A stretch of DNA of 11,170 nt from Minisyncoccota bacterium (GCA_021129535.1 JAJOLB010000006.1:1-11170), one strand, 5' to 3'; counted from the first letter of the stretch, positions 1-5,723 are shown. The notes: generated from the sequence alone by a model not told the origin. Made by a program: numbers and translations.

Positions 1-125
1 ATGATATTTAATTTTTTATTTTTTTCGGTTTTTTTATATGGTCTCTCACTCCATGAATATGAATTTATTTTTAAATGTTCAGGAAAAACTTTCTCTCCTG
101 CTTCATTTATTATGATACATAAATT
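1..125 (-). other. Unassigned open frame running off the left edge
   Basis: On the minus strand a reading frame stays open from a TAA at 126-128 to the window edge. It contains the stretch NEAGEKVFPEHLKINSYSW, whose mixed composition looks more like coding than random AT-rich DNA. It has no ATG, GTG or TTG in frame, and the candidate promoter upstream would start transcription near 105, already inside the frame. It may be the beginning of a gene with an unusual start, the remnant of one, or chance. No family is recognised. Confidence 0.15.
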
Positions 126-139
126 TTATTATTTGTCAA
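109..139 (-). promoter_or_regulatory. Candidate promoter firing leftward off the window
   Basis: On the minus strand there is a perfect -35 TTGACA at 134-139. Two possible -10 hexamers follow: TATCAT at 112-117 (16-bp spacer) and CATAAT at 109-114 (19-bp spacer). The predicted start is near 102-105. It is divergent from the dCTP deaminase promoter, and the gene it would serve lies mostly outside the window. Confidence 0.35.
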
Positions 140-167
140 TCTCTGTTTATTATATTGTAAATTAAGA

Positions 168-196
168 TTGCTACTTATAATTAATAACTATATAAT
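168..196 (+). promoter_or_regulatory. Promoter of the dCTP deaminase-folA unit
   Basis: A -35 TTGCTA (168-173), a 17-bp spacer and a perfect -10 TATAAT (191-196) form a good sigma-70-type promoter. Only 8 nt separate the -10 from the ATG at 205, so transcription should begin at or within about 2 nt of the start codon, giving a leaderless or nearly leaderless mRNA. No Shine-Dalgarno sequence is present, which fits. Confidence 0.6.
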
Positions 197-204
197 TTAT
201 ACAT

Positions 205-885
205 ATGGCGCTATCAGATAAAAAAATCTTAAAAGAAAAGAAAAAGGGTGATATTGTAATTACCCCATTTATAGCAGCGAACCTGAACACATCCAGCTAT
301 GATGTTACATTAGGCGAATATTATTATCGTGAACAGCCAAGCAAACATTTTCACAATATTTATAATATCTACCAAAAATCACATACCGAATATGTTTGGG
401 GCAAAGCTATGAAGGCCGAGAAAGCGTCAAAGGTCTTTCAAAAATTTAACTTTCGTTGGGACCGTGGAATTAAACCAAATGATAAAATAATTTTGCTACA
501 ACCCGGTGAAACGATTCTGGCACATACACGTGAATTTATTGGTGGACGCAAACATATTACCACCATGATGCAGGCACGTTCATCAATGGGACGAAACTTT
601 ATCGAGGTATGTAAATGTGCAGGTTGGGGTGATGTTGGATACATTAACCGTTGGACCATGGAAATAACGAACAATTCACGATATTATGCTATTCCCTTGG
701 TTGTTGGACGGCGTATCGCACAGATTGTATTTATGGAAACAGGTGAAATATTGGACAGACATTATGCTGATGATGGTAAATATGCCAGTAGCTCTGATGT
801 AAAAATTTTGAAAAAGAAATGGCAACCATCCGATATGGTTCCAAAATTGCACAAGGAACGTGAAATTCAAGAAAAGAAAAAATAA
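205..885 (+). CDS. dcd: dCTP deaminase (dUTPase-fold family)
   Basis: This protein probably deaminates dCTP to dUTP in the cytoplasm, feeding dUMP to thymidylate synthesis; some family members also hydrolyse dUTP to dUMP. Of its 226 residues, a Dcd-type N-terminal SYDVTLG lies at 31-37. The signature RSSMGR is at 125-130, AGWGDVGY at 139-146, and TMEITN at 151-156, with E153 in the place of the catalytic glutamate of dCTP deaminases. VGRRIAQIVF follows at 167-176. It is longer than the usual 170-200 residues, with extra sequence at about 40-95 and a Lys-rich tail. The glutamate favours deaminase over a pure dUTPase; mono- or bifunctional activity cannot be read from the sequence. It is the first gene of a two-gene unit with dihydrofolate reductase, whose ATG comes one base after this stop. 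The ATG at 205 is supported by the promoter 8 nt upstream. Confidence 0.85.
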   Translation: MALSDKKILKEKKKGDIVITPFIAANLNTSSYDVTLGEYYYREQPSKHFHNIYNIYQKSHTEYVWGKAMKAEKASKVFQKFNFRWDRGIKPNDKIILLQPGETILAHTREFIGGRKHITTMMQARSSMGRNFIEVCKCAGWGDVGYINRWTMEITNNSRYYAIPLVVGRRIAQIVFMETGEILDRHYADDGKYASSSDVKILKKKWQPSDMVPKLHKEREIQEKKK

Positions 886-886
886 T

Positions 887-1405
887 ATGTTCAATTTTTT
901 AAAAAAACTTTTTACACAGAAAAAAATAATCAAAATTATTACAGCAATCGATGACAATAATGGTATTGGAATAAATGGCGATCTGCTCTATAAAATACCT
1001 GCTGATATGCAACATTTTGTCGAAAAAACAGGAACAGACACAGTTATTATGCGTAGTGGAACCTTTGAATCATTTGGCGGAAAACCATTACCACGTCGAC
1101 AAAATATTGTTATCAGCCGTCGCGATGATTATGATGGAAATGGTGCTGTTGTTGTAAAAACACTCGGTGAAGCATTGATTGAATCAACATCAAAAACAGT
1201 TTGGATTATCGGTGGTGCAGGATTATATGTAGAAGCTCTGCCAATATGTGATGAGATTGAAGTCACCCAGATATTTGGAGCACGTAGTGCTGATACATTT
1301 TTCCCAGAATTTAAAAATGATTTTGAATTGATAAAAAAATCTGATAAAGAATTTGATGATAAAAATAATGTTTGGTTCGAATTTCAAACATGGAAAAAGA
1401 AATAG
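887..1405 (+). CDS. folA: Dihydrofolate reductase
   Basis: This enzyme reduces dihydrofolate to tetrahydrofolate with NADPH, restoring the cofactor used by thymidylate synthase. I chose ATG 887 (172 residues), one base after the dcd stop. An in-frame ATG at 860 lies inside dcd and would only add a Lys-rich leader. Family features are ITAIDDNNGIG at 18-28, NGDLLYKIPAD at 30-40 with the catalytic acid D40, F44 for folate contact, LPRRQNIVIS at 68-77, and the NADPH-binding GGAGLY at 109-114. Two departures are clear. The usual Trp before the Pro-x-Asp segment is Tyr (Y35). The common GRxTWES segment reads RSGTFES (56-62), so the Gly-Arg pair near the NADPH 2'-phosphate is changed. The adjacency to dcd points to dTTP supply; no thyA or thyX is in the window. 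Confidence 0.88.
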   Translation: MFNFLKKLFTQKKIIKIITAIDDNNGIGINGDLLYKIPADMQHFVEKTGTDTVIMRSGTFESFGGKPLPRRQNIVISRRDDYDGNGAVVVKTLGEALIESTSKTVWIIGGAGLYVEALPICDEIEVTQIFGARSADTFFPEFKNDFELIKKSDKEFDDKNNVWFEFQTWKKK

Positions 1406-1434
1406 CTAGCAAGTTTAAAAACTTGTTAGCTATT
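1401..1434 (+). terminator. Terminator after folA, likely bidirectional
   Basis: A 16-bp stem pairs 1401-1416 with 1419-1434, with one G-U pair and a 2-nt nominal loop. It is followed on the plus strand by ATTTTA. On the minus strand the far side is pyrimidine-rich, so it can also end the convergent DinB-type gene. The folA stop TAG (1403-1405) lies inside the 5' arm. Confidence 0.7.
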
Positions 1435-1448
1435 ATTTTACACAGAAA

Positions 1449-1928
1449 CTAATTTCTGGGTGTTGTTGGGTTGTATCCAAAATCATTATCAGGTAATTCT
1501 ATACCTAAATGATAAATAACATAACCTAATGTTGCATAGTGATGGACCGCATGTCCGTGAGCCTGAATAAATACAGAACCCAAAGTATATTTTTGAGTAA
1601 CAAGACCTAACCCTAAATTATCTGTTACCTCTACTGTTTGATTAAAATCATAATCTATTTTTTTGAACAGCGATATAATTTCATCAAAGCAAGCAATACC
1701 AAATGATATTTCATTTTCAATAATCTGACTTCTATCTCTTTGTGTAAAATCAATTTTTCCTGAATCTAAGCCATCAAAAATACATTTATAGATATCACAT
1801 ATATGACGCATATGCATTCCAATACTAGAATTATACGGACGAACTGTTACATCATTATATTGAAGATTATCAATGTTTTCTAATAATTTTAATCCTTTTT
1901 CAAGATTCTTAATAATTGCATCTATCAT
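1449..1928 (-). CDS. DinB/YfiT-fold family protein
   Basis: This is a 159-residue all-helical protein of the DinB/YfiT-like superfamily, small four-helix-bundle proteins that bind a divalent metal through three histidines; some are thiol-dependent transferases. Visible hallmarks are SSIGMHMRH at 34-42, with H39 and H42, and QAHGHAVHHYATLGY at 122-136, with H126, H129 and H130. These are the two His clusters expected on opposing helices. RDRSQIIENEI lies between them. The overall pattern resembles the DinB-like proteins common in Bacteroidetes, from memory and not checked by search. No substrate can be named. It is a single-gene unit facing folA, with an extended -10 upstream. The start ATG at 1928 leaves a leader of about 30 nt without a Shine-Dalgarno. 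Confidence 0.7.
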   Translation of the reverse strand: MIDAIIKNLEKGLKLLENIDNLQYNDVTVRPYNSSIGMHMRHICDIYKCIFDGLDSGKIDFTQRDRSQIIENEISFGIACFDEIISLFKKIDYDFNQTVEVTDNLGLGLVTQKYTLGSVFIQAHGHAVHHYATLGYVIYHLGIELPDNDFGYNPTTPRN

Positions 1929-1964
1929 AATATTTAATTTTTTTTATTAATACTAATTTAAAAA

Positions 1965-1973
1965 AGTATACCA
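1965..1973 (-). promoter_or_regulatory. Extended -10 promoter for the DinB-type gene
   Basis: On the minus strand TGG-TATACT forms an extended -10 (TGn plus hexamer at 1965-1970). The expected -35 position falls in the rplK terminator and is weak. The predicted start is near 1958, giving a leader of about 30 nt, longer than for most other genes here. Confidence 0.45.
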
Positions 1974-1980
1974 AAAAAAT

Positions 1981-2011
1981 AAAAACCACAAAGCGAAGCT
2001 TTGTGGTTTTT
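1981..2011 (-). terminator. Terminator of the secE-nusG-rplK operon
   Basis: A perfect 14-bp stem pairs 1981-1994 with 1998-2011 around a 3-nt loop, with a GC-containing top and a T-run at the 3' side on the minus strand. It begins 15 nt after the rplK stop and closes the operon directly behind rplK. It is symmetric enough to work on either strand. Confidence 0.8.
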
Positions 2012-2026
2012 ATTTCAAAAAATTGA

Positions 2027-2446
2027 TTATTTTATATCAATTCCCATTGCTCGACATGACCCAGCAATAATTTTTTTTGCAGCATCAACGTCGTGAGCAT
2101 TTAAATCATCCATTTTTACCTCTGCAATTTCTGTTAATTGCGCGTCAGTAATTGAACCAACCTTTTTTGTGTTTGGTTTCCCTGAACCTGATTTAATTCC
2201 AGCGGCCTTCAAAATAAGTCCTGCTGTTAGGGGTGTTTTAACCTTGAAATCAAATGAACGGTCATCATATACATTAATAATAACTGATACTTTTGAACCC
2301 ATTTGCTCTTGGGTTGCGGCGTTAAACTGGTTCACGAATTCACCAATGTTTACTCCGGCTTGTCCTAGCGCAGGTCCAAGTGGTGGTGCTGGTACCGCTT
2401 TTCCTGCCTCAATTTGTAGTTTTAATTGTTGTGCTAATTTTGCCAT
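2027..2446 (-). CDS. rplK: 50S ribosomal protein L11
   Basis: L11 forms the GTPase-associated stalk base with 23S rRNA helices 43-44. At 139 residues it has the normal bacterial length. The N-terminal domain carries the proline-rich PAPPLGPALGQAGVNIGEF (19-37), near-invariant and the region contacted by thiopeptides and release factors. The C-terminal RNA-binding domain begins around 70 and contains KSGSGKPNTKKVG (85-97) and the end segment IAGSCRAMGIDIK (127-139). It is the last gene of the operon: nusG lies 36 nt upstream and a strong terminator follows. L1 (rplA), normally next, is missing from this position. No Shine-Dalgarno precedes the ATG; the stretch before it is A-rich and presumably unstructured. 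Confidence 0.97.
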   Translation of the reverse strand: MAKLAQQLKLQIEAGKAVPAPPLGPALGQAGVNIGEFVNQFNAATQEQMGSKVSVIINVYDDRSFDFKVKTPLTAGLILKAAGIKSGSGKPNTKKVGSITDAQLTEIAEVKMDDLNAHDVDAAKKIIAGSCRAMGIDIK

Positions 2447-2460
2447 AATTTTTTTTAGTT

Positions 2461-2475
2461 AGATTTAATAAATCT
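2461..2475 (-). promoter_or_regulatory. Small hairpin between nusG and rplK
   Basis: An inverted repeat with 6-bp arms around a 3-nt loop (AGATTT, ATT, AAATCT on the minus strand) sits 14 nt upstream of the rplK ATG, in a 36-nt gap. It lacks a T-run and is AT-only apart from one pair, so it is unlikely to terminate. It may affect mRNA processing or rplK initiation, or be chance. Confidence 0.25.
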
Positions 2476-2482
2476 ATTTCTA

Positions 2483-3028
2483 TTAAAGTTTCCTTATTTG
2501 GAAAAAATCCAATTCAACAGGAGTCTCACGTCCAAACATGGATACAAGGAGTTTAACCTTTCCTCGCTCTGTGTCAAGACTGCTAATTTTACCATCAAAG
2601 TCTGAAAATGGTCCATCGATAATTTTCACCATTTCATCCATTTCATATTTTGTCTCTTCTTTAATATGTGATGTTTCCATTCTTTTGAAAATTGCATCTA
2701 TTTCAGCCTGACTTACTGGAACAGGATCTGTTCCACCTGCCCCAATAAATCCTGTTACACGTGGTGTGTTCCTGACAATAAACCAAGAATCTTCAGTTAC
2801 AATCATCTCAACAAGGATATATCCTGGATAAATTTTTTCATCTACTTCTACACGTTTCCCTTTTAAAATCTTTACCGTTTTTTCTGTTGGAACCAAAACA
2901 TCAAAAATCAAATCTGAGACACCAAGAGATTCAATACGTTGTCGTAAATTTCTCTCTACTGCCTTTTCATATCCTGAATAGGTGTGGATAGCATACCATC
3001 CACGTTCTCTTTTTATTTCTGTGGACAT
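2483..3028 (-). CDS. nusG: Transcription termination/antitermination protein NusG
   Basis: NusG binds the RNA polymerase clamp through its N-terminal domain, and Rho or ribosomal protein S10 through its KOW domain, coupling transcription to termination or translation. This 181-residue protein has the standard two-domain plan. The NGN domain opens with GWYAIHTYSGYEKAVERNL (10-28) and includes KIYPGYILVEM (65-75) and RNTPRVTGFIG (86-96). The C-terminal KOW domain follows with MVKIIDGPFSDFDGKISS (133-150) and ends FGRETPVELDFFQIRKL (165-181). There is no domain II insertion. It sits 6 nt after secE, the near-universal bacterial order secE-nusG-rplK, and shares that promoter. Confidence 0.97.
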   Translation of the reverse strand: MSTEIKRERGWYAIHTYSGYEKAVERNLRQRIESLGVSDLIFDVLVPTEKTVKILKGKRVEVDEKIYPGYILVEMIVTEDSWFIVRNTPRVTGFIGAGGTDPVPVSQAEIDAIFKRMETSHIKEETKYEMDEMVKIIDGPFSDFDGKISSLDTERGKVKLLVSMFGRETPVELDFFQIRKL

Positions 3029-3034
3029 AATAGT

Positions 3035-3208
3035 TTAACCAATAAGTGATTTAACTCCATATTTTAGAAATATAAAATCAAAACCTGCCATATAATAGGC
3101 AATGAATAATGACACCAAAATAACAGCAATGGTGTAAAGAATAGTTTTATTTCGAGATGGCCAAACAACCTTTGTCATCTCTGCTTGTACTTTTTTTAAA
3201 AATTTCAT
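3035..3208 (-). CDS. secE: Preprotein translocase subunit SecE
   Basis: SecE clamps the SecY channel in the inner membrane and is required for protein export. Its 57 residues match the minimal single-span bacterial SecE, unlike the three-span E. coli form. The amphipathic cytosolic helix holds MKFLKKVQAEMTKVVWPSR (1-19), including the family signature K-V-x-W-P-(S/T)-R. One transmembrane helix follows at about 22-43 (ILYTIAVILVSLFIAYYMAG). nusG starts 6 nt after the stop. The ATG at 3208 is set by the conserved N-terminal helix. Only a weak AAGG, about 14 nt upstream, resembles a Shine-Dalgarno. Confidence 0.92.
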   Translation of the reverse strand: MKFLKKVQAEMTKVVWPSRNKTILYTIAVILVSLFIAYYMAGFDFIFLKYGVKSLIG

Positions 3209-3219
3209 AATTTAGTGCT

Positions 3220-3258
3220 GAACCTTTTAAAAGATTCAAATTTAAAAGCCCTTGCGGG
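3220..3258 (-). promoter_or_regulatory. Structured leader of the secE operon with alternative pairings
   Basis: The roughly 57-nt leader contains three pairings. A 9+9-nt self-complementary block lies at 3220-3237 (minus strand GAATCTTTTAAAAGGTTC, one G-U). An 8-bp stem pairs 3224-3231 with 3241-3248 and excludes the first structure because it reuses the same bases. A small CCC-GCAA-GGG hairpin with a GNRA-type loop sits at 3249-3258. Alternative structures ahead of a translation-machinery operon could be regulatory, but the stems are AT-rich and no known leader family is recognised. Confidence 0.3.
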
Positions 3259-3271
3259 ACTCAATAACTTT

Positions 3272-3300
3272 ATCTTATAGTGTTTCATTGTTTTGGTCAA
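3272..3300 (-). promoter_or_regulatory. Promoter of secE-nusG-rplK
   Basis: On the minus strand -35 TTGACC (3295-3300), a 17-bp spacer and -10 TAAGAT (3272-3277) make a good housekeeping promoter. An overlapping TATAAG gives a 15-bp spacer. The start is predicted near 3265, which leaves a leader of about 57 nt, one of the longest in the window. Confidence 0.6.
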
Positions 3301-3302
3301 AC

Positions 3303-3328
3303 AAAAAACAGAATTTTATCTGTTTTTT
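3303..3328 (-). terminator. Terminator of the Nramp-like gene
   Basis: A perfect 10-bp stem pairs 3303-3312 with 3319-3328 around a 6-nt loop, ending in a run of six T on the minus strand. The 5' arm uses the last two bases of the TAA stop codon, so there is no 3' UTR. The secE promoter starts 2 nt beyond. Confidence 0.7.
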
Positions 3329-4661
3329 AAAATAACCCCAAAACAACATACCCAAAAAATCCTATATAAAACAAGCCTGCAATCATCAAAAGAACCTTAA
3401 ATAATTTTGAACCTATATATTTTGGTAAAATTTGGGACTCCACGCGATACAATAAAAATGCAATTACACCCATAGAGAATGCGTTGATAGTTGAACCTAT
3501 AATAATTAATGTGCTTGGCTTTGAAAAACCAAGAGATAACACAATAATTCCAAACAATGTCATCGCAGTAATTGCCCATACATAATGTTTTTGTTGTTTT
3601 TTTGAAGCATCAATTGTTCCTGGCTTGTTCCCTGCTATTCGCCCAATAAAATCCAAAATTCCCAACTGAACACCAAACAATGCGAAGCTTCCAGAAATAA
3701 TAAATAATGAACCTATTATTGGATGAATATCTATACTGAAAATTACAGCCTCACGAATCAAAAAAGTAAAATCCTCGGGTAAGCCAACAGACCCATAGAG
3801 AACCGCATAGGATACATAGGAAAGCATTGAAATTAAAATTAAACCTGTTCCCCAAAAAAACAAGGTATTTTGTTTCCATGAGCTTCTTGTAAATAATCGT
3901 GTATTTTCTATTGATTCTGATGAGTTTTCAGGAATAATAAGCTCGTCATCACCTCTCTCAGGGACGAGTCCTTTTCCTTCTTTTTCAACATAAAACGAAT
4001 TCATCAGCAATAAATTTCCACCTGAGCCAGCATAGGCAATGGCACCCATAAAGGTTAATAATGACAAACCTGCTGGTACAAACATATACTGTTCACCAAC
4101 ACCAACCAGACCACGAAACATATCTAGGAATATTTTTACATCAAAATAGTAAACAAATAGAAACAAAATCAGAATCAAGAGAATTCCCATATTTATTTTT
4201 TGCAAAGTCAGAATTTTTTTATAAGAATTTTTACCAATCAATAATAATCCAGCGGCAAGTATCAAAATAATGAAGCTTAATACATTTTGAGAAATAGATA
4301 ATGATAATCCCTGGGATAATAATTGTGCTGCCATGGCAGAAAATCCAGGCCAACCAAAACCAATAATGGTCGAGAAAACAATCCAGGAAAATGCATATTT
4401 AAAAACCCGCGAAAAACTTGCCAAGGCATCCTCCCCTAAAAACGCTGTATGGCGTTCGAGCGCGACAATAATAACCAGCTGAATCGAGATTCCTAATAAT
4501 GCACCCCACAAAATTCCAAAACCATAGTGCGCAGATAGATACGGCCATAAAATAAATTCCCCAGAACCAATTCCCAGAGCGATTACCAAAAATGCCGGAC
4601 CAAAGCCCTTTAATATTTTTGTTTCAGGTTTGGGAAAAAATAGTTTTTTAATAGTTTTCAT
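3327..4661 (-). CDS. Nramp-fold membrane transporter, non-canonical
   Basis: This 444-residue polytopic protein with about 11 hydrophobic segments has the layout of the Nramp/MntH superfamily of LeuT-fold, proton-coupled divalent metal transporters. It opens with GFGPAFLVIALGIGSGEFIL (19-38), corresponding to Nramp TM1, where the metal-binding DPGN motif is replaced by GSGE (32-35). The TM6 region FMGAIAYAGSGGNLLLMNSF (204-223) lacks the Met-Pro-His motif. Other segments include GFGWPGFSAMAAQLLSQG (101-118) and a C-terminal pair at 422-443. A hydrophilic acidic loop lies at about 225-262. Such Nramp-related proteins exist in several phyla without known substrate; classical Mn/Fe transport should not be assumed. 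It forms a single-gene unit with a -10 at 4668-4673, 6 nt from the ATG, and a hairpin at the stop. Confidence 0.75.
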   Translation of the reverse strand: MKTIKKLFFPKPETKILKGFGPAFLVIALGIGSGEFILWPYLSAHYGFGILWGALLGISIQLVIIVALERHTAFLGEDALASFSRVFKYAFSWIVFSTIIGFGWPGFSAMAAQLLSQGLSLSISQNVLSFIILILAAGLLLIGKNSYKKILTLQKINMGILLILILFLFVYYFDVKIFLDMFRGLVGVGEQYMFVPAGLSLLTFMGAIAYAGSGGNLLLMNSFYVEKEGKGLVPERGDDELIIPENSSESIENTRLFTRSSWKQNTLFFWGTGLILISMLSYVSYAVLYGSVGLPEDFTFLIREAVIFSIDIHPIIGSLFIISGSFALFGVQLGILDFIGRIAGNKPGTIDASKKQQKHYVWAITAMTLFGIIVLSLGFSKPSTLIIIGSTINAFSMGVIAFLLYRVESQILPKYIGSKLFKVLLMIAGLFYIGFFGYVVLGLF

Positions 4662-4667
4662 GTATTA

Positions 4668-4673
4668 AGTATA
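4668..4673 (-). promoter_or_regulatory. -10 element of the Nramp-like gene
   Basis: TATACT on the minus strand ends 6 nt before the ATG at 4661, so the mRNA would be leaderless. The -35 position, in a T-rich tract, is not recognisable. The A/T-tract upstream might act as an UP-like element. A palindrome GATAA-G-TTATC at 4722-4732 lies upstream with no assigned role. Confidence 0.4.
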
Positions 4674-4755
4674 ACGAAAATAGAAAGAAAAAAAACTGTC
4701 TATGTAAAACATAAACCAGATGATAAGTTATCGTAAATCAAATACCAAGATTTTC

Positions 4756-4855
4756 TATAAGCGTGTAGTTCAAGGCAAAGCAAAAAAAGCAAGTGAAATG
4801 TATAACTAATACATGAAATGCTTTTTTTGCTTTAACGCAGAAGTTCGCGTTTATA
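4756..4855 (-). repeat. 100-nt imperfect inverted repeat / long hairpin
   Basis: An outer 10-bp stem with two wobbles pairs 4756-4765 with 4846-4855. A perfect 15-bp stem pairs 4777-4791 with 4819-4833. A 6-bp apical stem pairs 4798-4803 with 4809-4814 around loop AACTA. The segments between are only partly complementary. It begins 9 nt after the stop of the SIMPL-domain gene and may serve as its terminator, since the inner arm carries seven T in a row on the minus strand. The full length is much greater than the other terminators in this window. It could also be a small mobile or MITE-like repeat; no coding content or obvious target duplication is seen. Confidence 0.6.
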
Positions 4856-4864
4856 ATAAATCGA

Positions 4865-5677
4865 CTATTTGATTTTATAAGTAATAGTAACCGTTGCTGT
4901 TATATCATTCTCCCCAACAGGCAACGACGGTGCATATGATTCGTCCATACCATCAAAAGTCATTCCTTTTGCCATCATCATGTTTTGCTGATAAACAGGT
5001 TGATATCCACCGCCATTTTCATTAAATGAAACAATTTTTCCTAATTTTACCTCTAAGTCCTTTGCAAGTCGTTTTGCCTTTGTCTTTGCTTTTTTAATGG
5101 CTTCTAGTCGAGCCTCTTCCTGGATTCCATCAAGGTCATCAATTTCAAAATGTGGACCGTTTAGATTCTCCACAGCATTTTCTGCGAACAAGGTTAATGC
5201 GTCAGAAACCTTTTCCAAATCACGTAATTTCACACGTACATTTTGAGAAACATCAAACCCAACCTGAACACGTTTTTGATTATTTCCTGGGAAATATACG
5301 GTTCCATCCGGTGCAATCTCTTTTGTCTTTTGCACCTTTACCCATTCATATTTTGGATAAATGGTGTATGATTCTGTTTTAATATCCTTTTCATCAACAT
5401 TTAAATTATCAAGTCCATCTAGAATCTTTGTAATTTTTTCATTGATAGTTTTTTGTGCAGTCTTTGCATCATCAGCTGTTTCTTTAACCGTAAACGAGAA
5501 TGTTGCAATATCTGGAACCGATGAAACCTCGGCGGTACCCGTTACTGAAATAGTATTTTCATCATACTGTTGATTCCCTTTGGTCACAAAAACGGTAATA
5601 GCAATCGCCAGAACTGATAATATTAATAAGAATAATGCCCCTGTATAGTAGAGAGCCTTTGCATGTGTATTTTTCAT
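4865..5677 (-). CDS. Membrane-anchored SIMPL-domain (DUF541/YggE-like) protein
   Basis: This 270-residue protein is anchored by an N-terminal transmembrane segment at about 10-32 (TGALFLLILSVLAIAITVFV), with most of the chain outside the cytoplasm. The rest matches the SIMPL/DUF541 domain, a family of periplasmic or surface proteins including E. coli YggE whose biochemical role is unsettled. Family features are the opening ISVTGTAEVSSVPDIATFSF (43-62), the following helix about 67-90, YTIYPKYEW (104-112), the helix rich in Ala, Lys and Arg at 186-209 (EEARLEAIKKAKTKAKRLA), and the final strand ITATVTITYKI. A Met-rich, low-complexity stretch (QQNMMMAKGM, 230-239) is unusual. No cysteine is present. 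It lies downstream of the murB/M23 pair but has its own extended -10. Confidence 0.85.
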   Translation of the reverse strand: MKNTHAKALYYTGALFLLILSVLAIAITVFVTKGNQQYDENTISVTGTAEVSSVPDIATFSFTVKETADDAKTAQKTINEKITKILDGLDNLNVDEKDIKTESYTIYPKYEWVKVQKTKEIAPDGTVYFPGNNQKRVQVGFDVSQNVRVKLRDLEKVSDALTLFAENAVENLNGPHFEIDDLDGIQEEARLEAIKKAKTKAKRLAKDLEVKLGKIVSFNENGGGYQPVYQQNMMMAKGMTFDGMDESYAPSLPVGENDITATVTITYKIK

Positions 5678-5686
5678 AGTAAACCT

Positions 5687-5695
5687 ATTATAGCA
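5687..5695 (-). promoter_or_regulatory. Extended -10 of the SIMPL-domain gene
   Basis: TGC-TATAAT on the minus strand (perfect hexamer at 5687-5692) lies 9 nt before the ATG at 5677. It begins one base past the terminator-like hairpin of the preceding gene. The predicted leader is 0-3 nt. No convincing -35 is visible, as expected for an extended -10 promoter. Confidence 0.55.
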
Positions 5696-5696
5696 A

Positions 5697-5723
5697 AGAA
5701 AAAGAAACTAGGCTTCTTTTTCT
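5697..5723 (-). terminator. Terminator-like hairpin at the end of the M23-like gene
   Basis: A perfect 10-bp stem (minus strand AGAAAAAGAA and TTCTTTTTCT) pairs 5714-5723 with 5697-5706. Its 7-nt loop contains the TAG stop (5708-5710). The descending arm is pyrimidine-only and rich in T. The stem is weak in GC, so termination may be partial and allow read-through into the SIMPL-domain gene. Confidence 0.45.

Noticed and set aside
1..165. Plus-strand frame from ATG at 1 to TAA at 163-165, about 54 codons
   Set aside because: Its translation is rich in Phe, Ile and Tyr from T-runs, has no family resemblance, and overlaps the minus-strand promoter; it looks like chance in AT-rich DNA.
860..886. 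Upstream ATG for folA at 860
   Set aside because: It lies inside dcd and only adds a Lys-rich leader; ATG 887 directly follows the dcd stop and still precedes all DHFR motifs.
438..957. Minus-strand open frames at 438-674 and 676-957 under dcd/folA
   Set aside because: They are antisense to two clearly conserved genes and show no domain signs.
2169..2462. Plus-strand frame opposite rplK
   Set aside because: Shadow of the highly conserved L11 sequence; no independent evidence.
3209..3326. tRNA-Trp or rpmG before secE, as in many bacteria
   Set aside because: No cloverleaf, T-loop GTTCGA-type sequence or L33 frame is present; only a leader, promoter and terminator fit.
4722..4732. Palindrome GATAA-G-TTATC as a repressor site of the Nramp-like gene
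   Set aside because: Short and about 50 bp upstream of the -10, with no repeat elsewhere in the window; not enough to call an operator.
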